Positions 36,401-48,441 of a stretch of DNA of 64,000 nt are shown in pieces. Each line of letters begins with the position of its first letter. Positions within the stretch are counted from its first letter, which is position 1. The DNA is from Amaranthus tricolor (taxonomy: Eukaryota; Streptophyta; Magnoliopsida; Caryophyllales; Amaranthaceae): assembly GCF_026212465.1 (NCBI RefSeq), contig NC_080056.1, positions 25,873,249 to 25,937,248 of the forward strand. Direction: 5' to 3'. The notes beneath the pieces were generated by a model, which searched no databases, was not told where the DNA came from, and was given only the letters and a program-made list of their open reading frames with translations. The position numbers and the translations under genes are program-made.

Positions 36401-39400
36401 ATTACGTGTTTAATTGCGATATTAAGGGTTTTGAGCGTTTTTGGCGTTTTCCGCTTAAAGTAGGTCAAACTTGGTTTGTTTTGCACGAAACTTGGCACAC
36501 AACACAATTTGGTATATATTATTGTGTTGAATTGGTTAGAATTGAAAATCATACTCATATGCTAGAAATTACGTGTTAAATTGCGATTTTAAGAGTTTTT
36601 AAGCGTTTTTAGCACTTTTGCGCATAAAGTAGCTCAAACTTGGTTTGTTTTGCACGGAACTTGGCACACAACACTATTTGGTATATATTATTGTGTTGAA
36701 GTGGTTAGAATTGAAAATCATAGTCAAATGCTAGAAATTACGTGTTAAGTTGCGATTTTATGGGTTTTTTAGCATTTTTAGCACTTTTGCGCAGAAAGTA
36801 AACTTGGTTTGTTTTGCACGAACTTTGGCACGCAACACTATTTGGTATATATTATTGTGTTGAAGTAGTTAGAATTGAAAAACATACTCATATGCTAGAA
36901 ATTACGTGTTAAGTTGCGATTTTATGGTTTTTTAAGTGTTTTTGGCGTTTTTGCGCATAAAGTAGCTTAAACTTGGTTTGTTTTGCACGAAACTTGGCAC
37001 AAAATTCTATTTAATATATATTATTGTGTGGAAGTTGTTAGAATTGAAAATCATAGTCATATGCTAGAAATTACGTGTTAAGTTGCGATTTTATGTGTTT
37101 TTAAACTTTTTTGGCACTTTCACGCTTAAAGTAGCTCAAACTTGGTTTGTTTGCACGAAACTTGGCACATAACACTATTTGGTATGTATTATTGTGTTGA
37201 AGTGGTTAGAATTTAAAATGATACTCATATGCTAGAAATTACTTGTTAAGTTGCGATTTTATGGGTTTTTAAGCGTTTTTGGATCTTTTGTGCATAAAGT
37301 AGCTCAAACATGGTTTCTTTTGCACGAAACTTGGCACACAACACTATTTGGTATGTATTATTGTGTTGAATTGTTAGAATTTAAAATCATACTCATATGC
37401 TAGAAATTACGTGTTAACTGCGATTTTAAGAGTTTTAAGCGTTTTTGACGTTTTTCGCTTAAAGTAGCAAACCTGGTTTGTTTTGCACGAAACTTGGCAC
37501 ACAACACTATTTAATATATATTATTGTGTGGAAGTGGTTAAAATTGAAAATCATAGTCCTATGCTAGAAATTACGTGTTAAGTTGCGATTTTAAGGGTTT
37601 TGAGCGTTTTTGGCGTTTTGCGCTTAAAGTAGCTTAAACTTGGTTTGTTTTGCACGGAACTTGGCACACAATACTATTTGGTATACATTATTGTGTTGAA
37701 GTGGTTAGAATTGAAAATCATAGTCAAATGCTAGAAATTACGTGTTAAGTTGTTATTTTATGGGTTTTTAAGCATTTTTAGCACTTTTACGCATAAAGTA
37801 GCACAAACTTGGTTTGTTTTGCACGAAATTTGGCACGCAACACTATTAGGTATATTTTATTGTGTTGAAGTGGTTAGAATTGAAAATCATAGTCATATGC
37901 TAGAAGTTACGTGTTAAGTTGCGATTTTATGCGTTTTTAAACTTTTTTGGCACTTTCACGCATAAAGTAGCTCAAACTTGGGTTGTTTTGCACGAAACTT
38001 GGCACACAACACTATTTGGTATATATTAATGTGTTGAAGTGGTTAGAATTGAAAATCATAGTCTTATACTCGAAATTACGTGTTTAGTTGCGATTTTAAG
38101 GGTTTTGAGCGTTTTTGGCGTTTTGCGCTTAAAGTAGCTTAAACTTGGTTTGTTTTGCACGGAACATGGCACACAACACTATTTGGTATATATTATTGTG
38201 TTGAAGTGGTTAGAATTGAAAATCATAGTCAAATGCTAGAAATTACATGTTAAGTTGTTATTTTATGGGTTTTTAAGCATTTTTAGCACTTTTGCGCATA
38301 AAGTAGCTCAAACTTGGTTTGTTTTGCACGAAATTTGGCACGCAACACTATTCTGTATATATTATTGTGTTGAAGTGGTTAGAATTAAAAATCATAGTCA
38401 TATGCTAGAAATTACGCGTTAAGTTGCGATTTTATGGGTTTTTAAGTGTTTTTGGCGTTTTTGCGCATAAAGTAGCTGAAACTTGGTTTGTTTTGCACGA
38501 AACTTGGCACAAAATTCTATTTAATATATATTATTGTGTGGAAGTGGTTAGAATTGAAAATCATAGTAATATGCTAGAAATTACGCGTTAAGTTGCGATT
38601 TTATGTGTTATTAAACTTTTTTGGCACTTTCACGCATAAAGTAGCTCAAACTTGGGTTGTTTTGCACGAAACTTGGCACACAACACTATTTGGTATATAT
38701 TATTGTGTTGAAGTGGTTAGAATTGAAAATCATAGTCATATGCTAGAAATTACGTGTTAAGTTGCCATTTTATGTGTTTTTAAACTTTTTTGGCACTTTC
38801 ACGCTTAAAGTAGCTCAAACTTGGTTTGTTTTGCACGAAACTTGGCACATAACACTATTTAGTATGTATTATTGTGTTGAAGTGGTTAGAATTGAAAATC
38901 ATACTCATATGCTAGAAATTACTTGTTAAGTTGCGATTTTATGGGTTTTTAAGCGTTTTTGGCACTTTTGTGCATAAAGTAGCTCAAACTTGGTTTGTTT
39001 TGCACGAAACTTGGCACATAACACTATTTGGTATGTATTATTGTGTTGAAGTGGTTAGAATTTAAAATGATACTCATATGCTAGAAATTACTTGTTAAGT
39101 TGCGATTTTATGGGTTTTTAAGCGTTTTTGGATCTTTTGTGCATAAAGTAGCTCAAACATGGTTTCTTTTGCACGAAACTTGGCACACAACACTATTTGG
39201 TATGTATTATTGTGTTGAATTGTTAGAATTTAAAATCATACTCATATGCTAGAAATTACGTGTTAAACTGCGATTTTAAGAGTTTTTAAGCGTTTTTGAC
39301 GTTTTTCGCATAAAGTAGCAAACCTGGTTTGTTTTGCACGAAACTTGGCACACAACACTATTTAATATATATTATTGTGTGGAAGTGGTTAAAATTGAAA

Positions 39401-42400
39401 ATCATAGTCCTATGCTAGAAATTACGTGTTAAGTTGCGATTTTAAGGGTTTTGAGCGTTTTTGGCGTTTTGCGCTTAAAGTAGCTTAAACTTGGTTTGTT
39501 TTGCACGGAACTTGGCACACAATACTATTTGGTATACATTATTGTGTTGAAGTGGTTAGAATTGAAAATCATAGTCAAATGCTAGAAATTACGTGTTAAG
39601 TTGTTATTTTATGGGTTTTTAAGCATTTTTAGCACTTTTACGCATAAAGTAGCACAAACTTGGTTTGTTTTGCACGAAATTTGGCACGCAACACTATTAG
39701 GTATATTTTATTGTGTTGAAGTGGTTAGAATTGAAAATCATAGTCATATGCTAGAAGTTACGTGTTAAGTTGCGATTTTATGCGTTTTTAAACTTTTTTG
39801 GCACTTTCACGCATAAAGTAGCTCAAACTTGGGTTGTTTTGCACGAAACTTGGCACACAACACTATTTGGTATATATTAATGTGTTGAAGTGGTTAGAAT
39901 TGAAAATCATAGTCTTATACTCGAAATTACGTGTTTAGTTGCGATTTTAAGGGTTTTGAGCGTTTTTGGCGTTTTGCGCTTAAAGTAGCTTAAACTTGGT
40001 TTGTTTTGCACGGAACATGGCACACAACACTATTTGGTATATATTATTGTGTTGAAGTGGTTAGAATTGAAAATCATAGTCAAATGCTAGAAATTACATG
40101 TTAAGTTGTTATTTTATGGGTTTTTAAGCATTTTTAGCACTTTTGCGCATAAAGTAGCTCAAACTTGGTTTGTTTTGCACGAAATTTGGCACGCAACACT
40201 ATTCTGTATATATTATTGTGTTGAAGTGGTTAGAATTAAAAATCATAGTCATATGCTAGAAATTACGCGTTAAGTTGCGATTTTATGGGTTTTTAAGTGT
40301 TTTTGGCGTTTTTGCGCATAAAGTAGCTGAAACTTGGTTTGTTTTGCACGAAACTTGGCACAAAATTCTATTTAATATATATTATTGTGTGGAAGTGGTT
40401 AGAATTGAAAATCATAGTAATATGCTAGAAATTACGCGTTAAGTTGCGATTTTATGTGTTATTAAACTTTTTTGGCACTTTCACGCATAAAGTAGCTCAA
40501 ACTTGGGTTGTTTTGCACGAAACTTGGCACACAACACTATTTGGTATATATTAATGTGTTGAAGTGGTTAGAATTGAAAATCATAGTCTTATACTCGAAA
40601 TTACGTGTTTAGTTGCGATTTTAAGGGTTTTGAGCGTTTTTGGCGTTTTGCGCTTAAAGTAGCTTAAACTTGGTTTGTTTTGCACGGAACTTGGCACACA
40701 ATACTATTTGGTATACATTATTGTGTTGAAGTGGTTAGAATTGAAAATCATAGTCAAATGCTAGAAATTACGTGTTAAGTTGTTATTTTATGGGTTTTTA
40801 AGCCTTTTTAGCACTTTTACGCATAAAGTAGCACAAACTTGGTTTGTTTTGCACGAAATTTGGCACGCAACACTATTAGGTATATATTATTGTGTTGAAG
40901 TGGTTAGAATTGAAAATCATAGTCATATGCTAGAAGTTACGTGTTAAGTTGCGATTTTATGCGTTTTTAAACTTTTTTGGCACTTTCACGCATAAAGTAG
41001 CTCAAACTTGAGTTGTTTTGCACGAAACTTGGCACACAACACTATTCGGTATATATTATTGTGTTGAAGTGGTTAGAATATAAAATCATAGTCATATACT
41101 AGAAATTACGTGTTTAGTTGCGATTTTAAGGGTTTTGAGCGTTTTTGGCGTTTTGCGCTTAAAGTAGCTTAAACTTGGTTTGTTTTGCACGGAACTTGGC
41201 ACACAATACTATTTGGTATATATTATTGTGTTGAAGTTGTTAGAATTGAAAATCATAGTCAAATGCTAGAAATTACGTGTTAAGTTGTTAGTTTATGGGT
41301 TTTTAAGCATTTTTAGCACTTTTACGCATAAAGTAGCTCAAACTTGGTTTGTTTTGCACGAAATTTGGCACGCAACACTATTAGGTATATATTATTGTGT
41401 TGAAGTGGTTAGAATTGAAAATCATAGTCATATGCTAGAAGTTACGTGTTAAGTTGTTATTTTATGGGTTTTTAAGCATTTTTAGCACTTTTACGCATAA
41501 AGTAGCTCAAACTTGTTTTGTTTTGCACGAAATTTGGCACGCAACACTATTAGGTATATGTTATTGTGTTGAAGTGGTTAGAATTGAAAATCATAGTCAT
41601 ATGCTAGAAGTTACGTGTTAAGTTGCGAGTTTATGCGTTTTTAAACTTTTTTGGCACTTTCACGCATGAAGTAGCTCAAACTTGGGTTGTTTGGCACGAA
41701 ACTTGGCACACAACACTATTTGGTATATATTATTGTGTTGAAGTGGTTAGAATTGAAAATCATAGTCATATACTCGAAATTACGTGTTTAGTTGCGATTT
41801 TAAGGGTTTTGAGCGTTTTTGGCGTTTTGCGCTTAAAGTAGCTTAAACTTGGTTTGTTTTGCACGGAACATGGCACACAACACTATTTGGTATATATTAT
41901 TGTGTTGAAGTGGTTAGAATTGAAAATCATAGTCATATGCTAGAAATTACGTGTTAAGTTGCCATTTTATGTGTTTTTAAACTTTTTTGGCACTTTCACG
42001 CTTAAAGTAGCTCAAACTTGGTTTGTTTTGCACGAAACTTGGCACATAACACTATTTAGTATGTATTATTGTGTTGAAGTGGTTAGAATTGAAAATCATA
42101 CTCATATGCTAGAAATTACTTGTTAAGTTGCGATTTTATGGGTTTTTAAGCGTTTTTGTAACTTTTGTGCATAAAGTAGCTCAAACTTTGTTTGTTTTGA
42201 ACGAAACTTGGCACACAACACTATTTGGTATGTATTATTTTGTTGAATGGTTAGAATTTAAAATCATACTCATATGCTAGAAATTACACGTTAAACTGCG
42301 ATTTTAAGAGTTTTTAAGCGTTTTTGGCGTTTTTCGCATAAAGTAGCAAACCTGGTTTGTTTTGCATGAAACTTGGCACACAACTCTATTTAATATATAT

Positions 42401-45114
42401 TATTGTGTGGAAGTGGTTAAAATTGAAAATCATAGTCATATGCTAGAAATTACGTGTTAAGTTGCGATTTTATGTGTTTTTAAACTTTTTTGGCACTTTC
42501 ACGCATAAAGTAGCTCAAACTTGGGATTTTTTGCACGAAACTTGGCACACAACACTATTTGGTATATATTATTGTGTTGAAGTGGTTAGAATATAAAATC
42601 ATAGTCATATACTAGAAATTACGTGTTTAGTTGCGATTTTAAGGGTTTTGAGCGTTTTTGGCGTTTTGCGCTTAAAGTAGCTTAAACTTGGTTTGTTTTG
42701 CACGGAACTTGGCACACAATACTATTTGGTATATATTATTGTGTTGAAGTGGTTAGAATTGAAAATCATAGTCAAATGCTAGAAATTACGTGTTAAGTTG
42801 TTATTTTATGGGTTTTTAAGCATTTTTAGCACTTTTACGCATAAAGTAGCTCAAACTTGTTTTGTTTTGCACGAAATTTGGCACGCAACACTTTTAGGTA
42901 TATGTTATTGTGTTGAAGTGGTTAGAATTGAAAATCATAGTCATATGCTAGAAGTTACGTGTTAAGTTGCGAGTTTATGCGTTTTTAAACTTTTTTGGCA
43001 CTTTCACGCATGAAGTAGCTCAAACTTGGGTTGTTTGGCACGAAACTTGGCACACAACACTATTTGGTATATATTATTGTGTTGAAGTGGTTAGAATTGA
43101 AAATCATAGTCATATACTCGAAATTACGTGTTTAGTTGCGATTTTAAGGGTTTTGAGCGTTTTTGGCGTTTTGCGCTTAAAGTAGCTTAAACTTTTTTTG
43201 TTTTGCACGGAACATGGCACACAACACTATTTGGTATATATTATTGTGTTGAAGTGGTTAGAATTGAAAATCATAGTCAAATGCTAGAAATTACATGTTA
43301 AGTTGTTATTTTATGGGTTTTTAAGCATTTTTAGCACTTTTGCGCATAAAGTAGCTCAAACTTGGTTTGTTTTGCACGAAATTTGGCACGCAACACTATT
43401 CTGTATATATTATTGTGTTGAAATGGTTAGAATTGAAAATCATAGTCATATGCTAGAAATTACGCGTTAAGTTGCGATTTTATGGGTTTTTAAGTGTTTT
43501 TGGCGTTTTTGCGCATAAAGTAGCTGAAACTTGGTTTGTTTTGCACGAAACTTGGCACAAAATTCTATTTAATATATATTATTGTGTGGAAGTGGTGAGA
43601 ATTGAAAATCATAGTCATATGCTAGAAATTACGCGTTAAGTTGCGATTTTATGTGTTTTTAAACTTTTTTGGCACTTTCACGCATAAAGTAGCTCAAACT
43701 TGGGTTTTTTTGCACGAAACTTGGCACACAACACTATTCGGTATATATTATTGTGTTGAAGTGGTTAGAATATAAAATCATAGTCATATACTAGAAATTA
43801 CGTGTTTAGTTGCGATTTTAAGGGTTTTGAGCGTTTTTGGCGTTTTGCGCTTAAAGTAGCTTAAACTTGGTTTGTTTTGCACGGAACTTGGCACACAATA
43901 CTATTTGGTATATATTATTGTGTTGAAGTGGTTAGAATTGAAAATCATAGTCAAATGCTAGAAATTACGTGTTTAGTTGTTATTTTATAGGTTTTTAAGC
44001 ATTTTTAGCACTTTTACGCATAAAGTAGCTCAAACTTGGTTTGTTTTGCACGAAATTTGGCACGCAACACTATTAGGTATATATTATTGTGTTGAAGTGG
44101 TTAGAATTGAAAATCATAGTCATATGCTAGACGTTACGTGTTAAGTTGCGATTTTATGCGTTTTTAAACTTTTTTGGCACTTTCACGCATAAAGTAGCTC
44201 AAACTTGGGTTGTTTTGCACGAAACTTGGCACACAACACTATTTGGTATATATTAATGTGTTGAAGTGGTTAGAATTGAAAATCATAGTCATATACTCGA
44301 AATTACGTGTTTAGTTGCGATTTTAAGGGTTTTGAGCGTTTTTGGCGTTTTGCGCTTAAAGTAGCTTAAACTTGGTTTGTTTTGCACGGAACATGGCACA
44401 CAATACTATTTGGTATATATTATTGTGTTGAAGTGGTTAGAATTGAAAATCATAGTCAAATGCTAGAAATTACATGTTCAGTTGTTATTTTATGGGTTTT
44501 TAAGCATTTTTAGCACTTTTGCGCATAAAGTAGCTCAAACTTGGTTTGTTTTGCACGAAATTTTGCACGCAACACTATTCTGTATATATTATTGTGTTGA
44601 AGTGGTTAGAATTGAAAATCATAGTCATATGCTAGAAATTACGCGTTAAGTTGCGATTTTATGGGTTTTTAAGTGTTTTTGGCGTTTTTGCGCATAAAGT
44701 AGCTGAAACTTGGTTTGTTTTGCACGAAACTTGGCACAAAATTCTATTTAATATATATTATTGTGTGGAAGTGGTTAGAATTGAAAATCATAGTCATATG
44801 CTAGAAATTACGCGTTAAGTTGCGATTTTATGTGTTTTTAAACTTTTTTGGCACTTTCACGCATAAAGTAGCTCAAACTTGGGTTTTTTTGCACGAAACT
44901 TGGCACACAACACTATTCGGTATATATTATTGTGTTGAAATGGTTAGAATATAAAATCATTGTCATATACTAGAAATTACGTGTTTAGTTGCGATTTTAA
45001 GGGTTTTGAGCGTTTTTGGCGTTTTGCGCTTAAAGTAGCTTAAACTTGGTTTGTTTTGCACGGAACTTGGCACACAATACTATTTGGTATATATTATTGT
45101 GTTGAAGTGGTTAG
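36401..45114 (+). repeat. Satellite array, right domain with 1.85 kb and 1.2-1.3 kb duplications
   Basis: Same monomers. A stretch around 37.16-39.0 kb is repeated at about 39.0-40.86 kb with offset 1849-1851 bp, sharing rare variants such as GGATCTTTTGTGC. Further blocks repeat at about 1344 bp (41623 and 42967) and 1179 bp (43561 and 44740). It ends at 45114, where the copy B LTR begins in the middle of a monomer. No gene seen. Confidence 0.92.
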
Positions 45115-45686
45115 TGAAGACTCAATTCTCTTATATAATGTTAAAAGGGAAATTGAAGACTCAATTCTCTTAAATAATGATAAGAGGAATTAAAGACTTA
45201 ATTCCTTGATGATGATAATTCAAAACACATATTATCTTAAAGTTTAAGTAAGTCCAAAATCATATTTGTTATATGTTTGATAAAGTGTTATATGCATTTA
45301 AGTTCTAAGACGTTGAATTATACTTTAAGAGCTTAAGTTGATTTTAAGACTTGAGATAAGTTTCAAAGTCTTAAAGATTACTATATTCATAACCTGATTA
45401 ATTTCGTAATAACATTTGAAATATTTTAATAGGTTAAGGTTCATTAAAATTATTCTTGTTGTTATTCAGTTTAAAGGTTTGTTACACGTTTCAATAATAA
45501 TAAACGTTTGAATATTTAAACTTGTTTTTTAAATATTTTAATTGATTTAATTTGGAAAATAAATATAGTCCAAGTTCATGAATTTTACTTATTATTCACA
45601 AGGCTATATTTGTTGATAAATTAATTAATTTGCTAACAATAGTATTTTCTATTAATGTGATAATATTTGAATTAATACTAAAAATA

Positions 45687-45750
45687 GAAAATGACTATGT
45701 ACGGCTATATTAAAAATAGAAAATGACTATGTACGGCTATATTAAAAATA
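45687..45750 (+). repeat. 32-bp tandem duplication in U3 of copy B
   Basis: Two adjacent copies of a 32-bp unit containing GACTATGTACGGCTATATT; copy A's LTR has a single, diverged version near 7725-7755. Confidence 0.85.
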
Positions 45751-46017
45751 GAAATTCATTTGAAAAATTAATTTGAATTTAAACATTGATGATTTCTGGT
45801 TTGTGCTTAAATGTTCAATATCTTGTATAAGTACTAACGCGGCAGGATAGCATTGGATATTAAAGTTATACAATGACGAAATAATCGAAGCTGTCAGTAC
45901 ACGTTAGTTTGAAGTATAAGCTCAAGATCTTGAGACAGGCGCAGTTTGACCAAGTCATCAGAATTTAACGGACAAGGAGCCTTCTCGTTTTTTACTAAAA
46001 GTGTTGAGGCGTAACAC

Positions 46018-46026
46018 TATATATAT
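46018..46026 (+). promoter_or_regulatory. Likely TATA box of copy B 5' LTR
   Basis: TATATATAT in the same context as in copy A, about 620 bp before the LTR end and 660 bp before the gag ATG. Confidence 0.6.
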
Positions 46027-46581
46027 GAGGCTTCATTCCAGAATTGATGACACAACACATATATACACCCATGCACCTATTCTTTCTCTCTTGATCTAAG
46101 TTTTAGAAAATTCTCTAAGTGTTGTAATCCTTAATTCGTCTAACTCTTACAATTGTAATAGGACTTTAGAGTTTAAAAGAGTTAGATTAAAATCAATACG
46201 CCTAATTGAGAATACTTTTTAAAGTGTTCAACTTGTGAATCTCTATTGTGAGATTTGGGATTTTGCTTTTATTAAAGGGACTTGTAATACGGTTCTTCAA
46301 GGGGAAGAACGTGGTGAGAGGAGATAGTGAGATCTTCTTGGTTGTATTAAAGTCGGATTAATAAAAGGCGTTTAAATCCTACGGGTTGGAAGAGAACCCA
46401 TAGGCGGGGAGTAGGTTGTTTAGAACCGAACCTCGTTAACATATCGTGTGTTATACTTTATAGTTTATCTTCCGCACATACGTTATTGTTTACGAATTGC
46501 ATAAAACTGTTCCAGAAACTAGTTTTGACAGACACCCTCAAACTCTTGAGAAAACATTCTGACCGAAATTTTTAAAAGCCC

Positions 46582-46616
46582 ATACTCTCTATTCACCCCC
46601 CCCCTCTAGAGAGTAT
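46582..46616 (+). other. U5-end hairpin with poly-C loop (copy B)
   Basis: ATACTCTCTA pairs with TAGAGAGTAT around a 15-nt C-rich loop; about 23 bp before the PBS. Same structure as in copy A. Confidence 0.7.
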
Positions 46617-46639
46617 TCAACCTCCTATTAACTTTCATT

Positions 46640-46651
46640 TGGTATCAGAGC
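46640..46651 (+). promoter_or_regulatory. Primer-binding site, initiator tRNA-Met
   Basis: TGGTATCAGAGC, the usual plant tRNA-iMet complement, two bases after the LTR. It primes minus-strand DNA synthesis. Confidence 0.95.
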
Positions 46652-46680
46652 CTAGTGTCACATAAAAAGAGTAATATCTT

Positions 46681-48441
46681 GTGATGGATCCAATAGGAGA
46701 AGGGTTGTTCGCTCAAGGACGTTCGTGTTCAAGACCACCACTGTTTTGCGGTACAAATTTCTCACATTGGAAAACCTTGATGAAAATGTTTGTGATTTAT
46801 CAAGATATGGAACTTTGGGAGATCATAACTAAAGGACCTAAGGTACCCATGAAAAAGGACGCTCAAGGAAATGATGTACAAAAGTCTGAATCTGAATATT
46901 CACAAACAGATTTGGAATGGGTTTCCAAAAACTATAGGGCAATGAATCAATTATGTTGTGCTTTGAATGGTACTGAGTTTAATCGTGTTTCTTCATGTAC
47001 AAGTGCTAAAGAGATATGGGATAAGCTAGTTGTGACATACGAAGGAACAAGTCAAGTAAAGGAAGCGAAGATCAACATTCTCATGCATCAATACAAAATG
47101 TTCAAAATGAAAAAGGATGAGAATATTAATGAAATGTTTACTCGTTTTACTTTGATTACTAACAGTTTGAATTCTCTTGGTAAAACTTTTACTAATGCAG
47201 AAAAAGTCCAGAAGATCTTGAGATGTCTTCCAAGATCCAAATGGGGTCCAAAAGTCACCGCCATTGAGGAAGCTCAAGACCTGAGAGTTCTATCCCTTGA
47301 CGACCTCCTTGGAAAACTCACAACACATGAACTTACCCTACATGATGATGGAGAAAATGATGTAATACCTTCTATGAAAAATCTTGCTTTAAAAGCTAAG
47401 AAACATCATGAATCTGCAAGTGATGATGAAGAAAGCGATGATGAAGAAGATCCATTTGCACTGATCACTAAAGGTCTTGAAGGAATTATGAAGATGCGAA
47501 AGAGATTTAAGAAATTCAAATCCAGAAATAAAGGTAAGTCTTCTAACTCTAAATCAAATTTTAAGACTAACAAACTTGCTTGTTTTGAGTGTGGATCTAC
47601 AGAACATCTTATAAAAGAGTGCTCCAAGAAAAAAAGAGAATCATACAAGAAAAACAAGAAGAAACAAGCGATGGTTGCAACTTGGAGTGATTCTGAAGTA
47701 TCATCCGAATATGAAAGTGAAGATGGACAAGCTCATGTATGTCTTATGGCTAATAATGACGAAAATGATGATATAGATCAAAACCATGAAGAGGTACGTG
47801 TCTTTCTTAACACTTGCACCAAGGATGAATTAATTACAACACTTCTTAACATGTTTCAAATAGAAAAGATCTTAAAAGATGAGAAAGATACCTTAGAGAA
47901 TAGGGTACGTCATTATGCTGAAGGTTGTGAACAAATCTTGACTAAAAATGAATCGCAAAGAGTTGAAATAATTAAACTTGAAAAGACTGTCAAAGTCTTG
48001 AAACAACAAAACCTCAACCAGACCAAGCAGCTTATTGACCTTAAGAATGAGAACAATGAACTTGAAGCCAGACTCAAAGCTTTGAAGCAAGAGTCTGAGA
48101 AAAATCTACAAGCATTTACCAAGCTTAATGAATCCGAATCAAAATTCACAAAAATGCTTACGAGTCAAAAACCATCTAATGATAAACGTGGTATAGGTTA
48201 TAACAATGTTACATATAATTATAAGAAAAATACCACATTTGTTAAAAGTGCATACAAATCTAAACGTACACCTACTTGCACCTTTTGTTGCAAAAAGGGA
48301 CACATTAGAATTGCATGTCCATACAGACGTAAAGACAAGCATATCATTGAAAATTCCTTTCCTTATGAATTACGTGGACAGGTAAAACAAATATGGGTTC
48401 CTAAAGGAACAAGACCACCTAACATAGTCTATCCTAAATAA
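46681..48441 (+). CDS. gag: Gag polyprotein of Sirevirus copy B, complete
   Basis: 586 residues. I chose the ATG at 46681 because it is the first in-frame ATG after the PBS; the next codon but two is another Met-Asp start region common in copia Gag. Residues about 15-240 form the copia-type Gag core (FCGTNFSHWK, KEIWDKLVVTYEG, VQKILRCLP); 246-258 acidic; 270-300 basic, Lys/Ser-rich; 301-314 zinc knuckle CFECGSTEHLIKEC; 335-370 acidic; about 390-490 coiled coil; 533-546 second knuckle CTFCCKKGHIRIAC. A likely donor CAG|GTAAAA lies at 48382, near the end, in the right phase for pol (copy A has ATAAAA there). Ends with TAA at 48439. No frameshift or internal stop is seen, so it may be functional. 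Confidence 0.93.
   Translation: MMDPIGEGLFAQGRSCSRPPLFCGTNFSHWKTLMKMFVIYQDMELWEIITKGPKVPMKKDAQGNDVQKSESEYSQTDLEWVSKNYRAMNQLCCALNGTEFNRVSSCTSAKEIWDKLVVTYEGTSQVKEAKINILMHQYKMFKMKKDENINEMFTRFTLITNSLNSLGKTFTNAEKVQKILRCLPRSKWGPKVTAIEEAQDLRVLSLDDLLGKLTTHELTLHDDGENDVIPSMKNLALKAKKHHESASDDEESDDEEDPFALITKGLEGIMKMRKRFKKFKSRNKGKSSNSKSNFKTNKLACFECGSTEHLIKECSKKKRESYKKNKKKQAMVATWSDSEVSSEYESEDGQAHVCLMANNDENDDIDQNHEEVRVFLNTCTKDELITTLLNMFQIEKILKDEKDTLENRVRHYAEGCEQILTKNESQRVEIIKLEKTVKVLKQQNLNQTKQLIDLKNENNELEARLKALKQESEKNLQAFTKLNESESKFTKMLTSQKPSNDKRGIGYNNVTYNYKKNTTFVKSAYKSKRTPTCTFCCKKGHIRIACPYRRKDKHIIENSFPYELRGQVKQIWVPKGTRPPNIVYPK

Larger units (their letters stand above)
45115..46637 (+). repeat. 5' LTR of Sirevirus copy B (1523 bp)
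   Basis: Begins TGAAGACTCAATTCTC directly after satellite DNA and ends CTATTAACTTTCA, followed by the primer-binding site. Matches the copy A 3' LTR end to end. The five bases before it (45110-45114, GTTAG) are the likely 5' target duplicate. Confidence 0.93.

Noticed and set aside
9614..43185. Dozens of repeated short ORFs (about 65-85 codons) across the satellite
   Set aside because: They recur with the monomer or multimer period, start and stop at the same monomer positions, and exist only because a frame happens to be open over about 1.5 monomers. No promoter, codon signal or protein family is visible.
8646..45114. CRISPR-like regular repetition
   Set aside because: Repeats are contiguous monomers of about 168 bp with no unique spacers, in eukaryotic DNA with plant retrotransposons. 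This is satellite DNA.
8646..45114. Declaring the satellite the centromere of this plant
   Set aside because: Monomer size, multimers and dyads are compatible with it, but subtelomeric or pericentromeric satellites share these traits; sequence alone cannot decide.
8646..45114. Telomere-type repeats or inverted blocks in the array
   Set aside because: I looked for TTTAGGG runs and for monomers in the reverse direction and saw none; all monomers appear head-to-tail on one strand.
46640..46651. tRNA gene at the tRNA-like sequence
   Set aside because: Only a 12-base match to the tRNA 3' end complement, placed right after an LTR; it is a primer-binding site. The same applies to 57331-57342.
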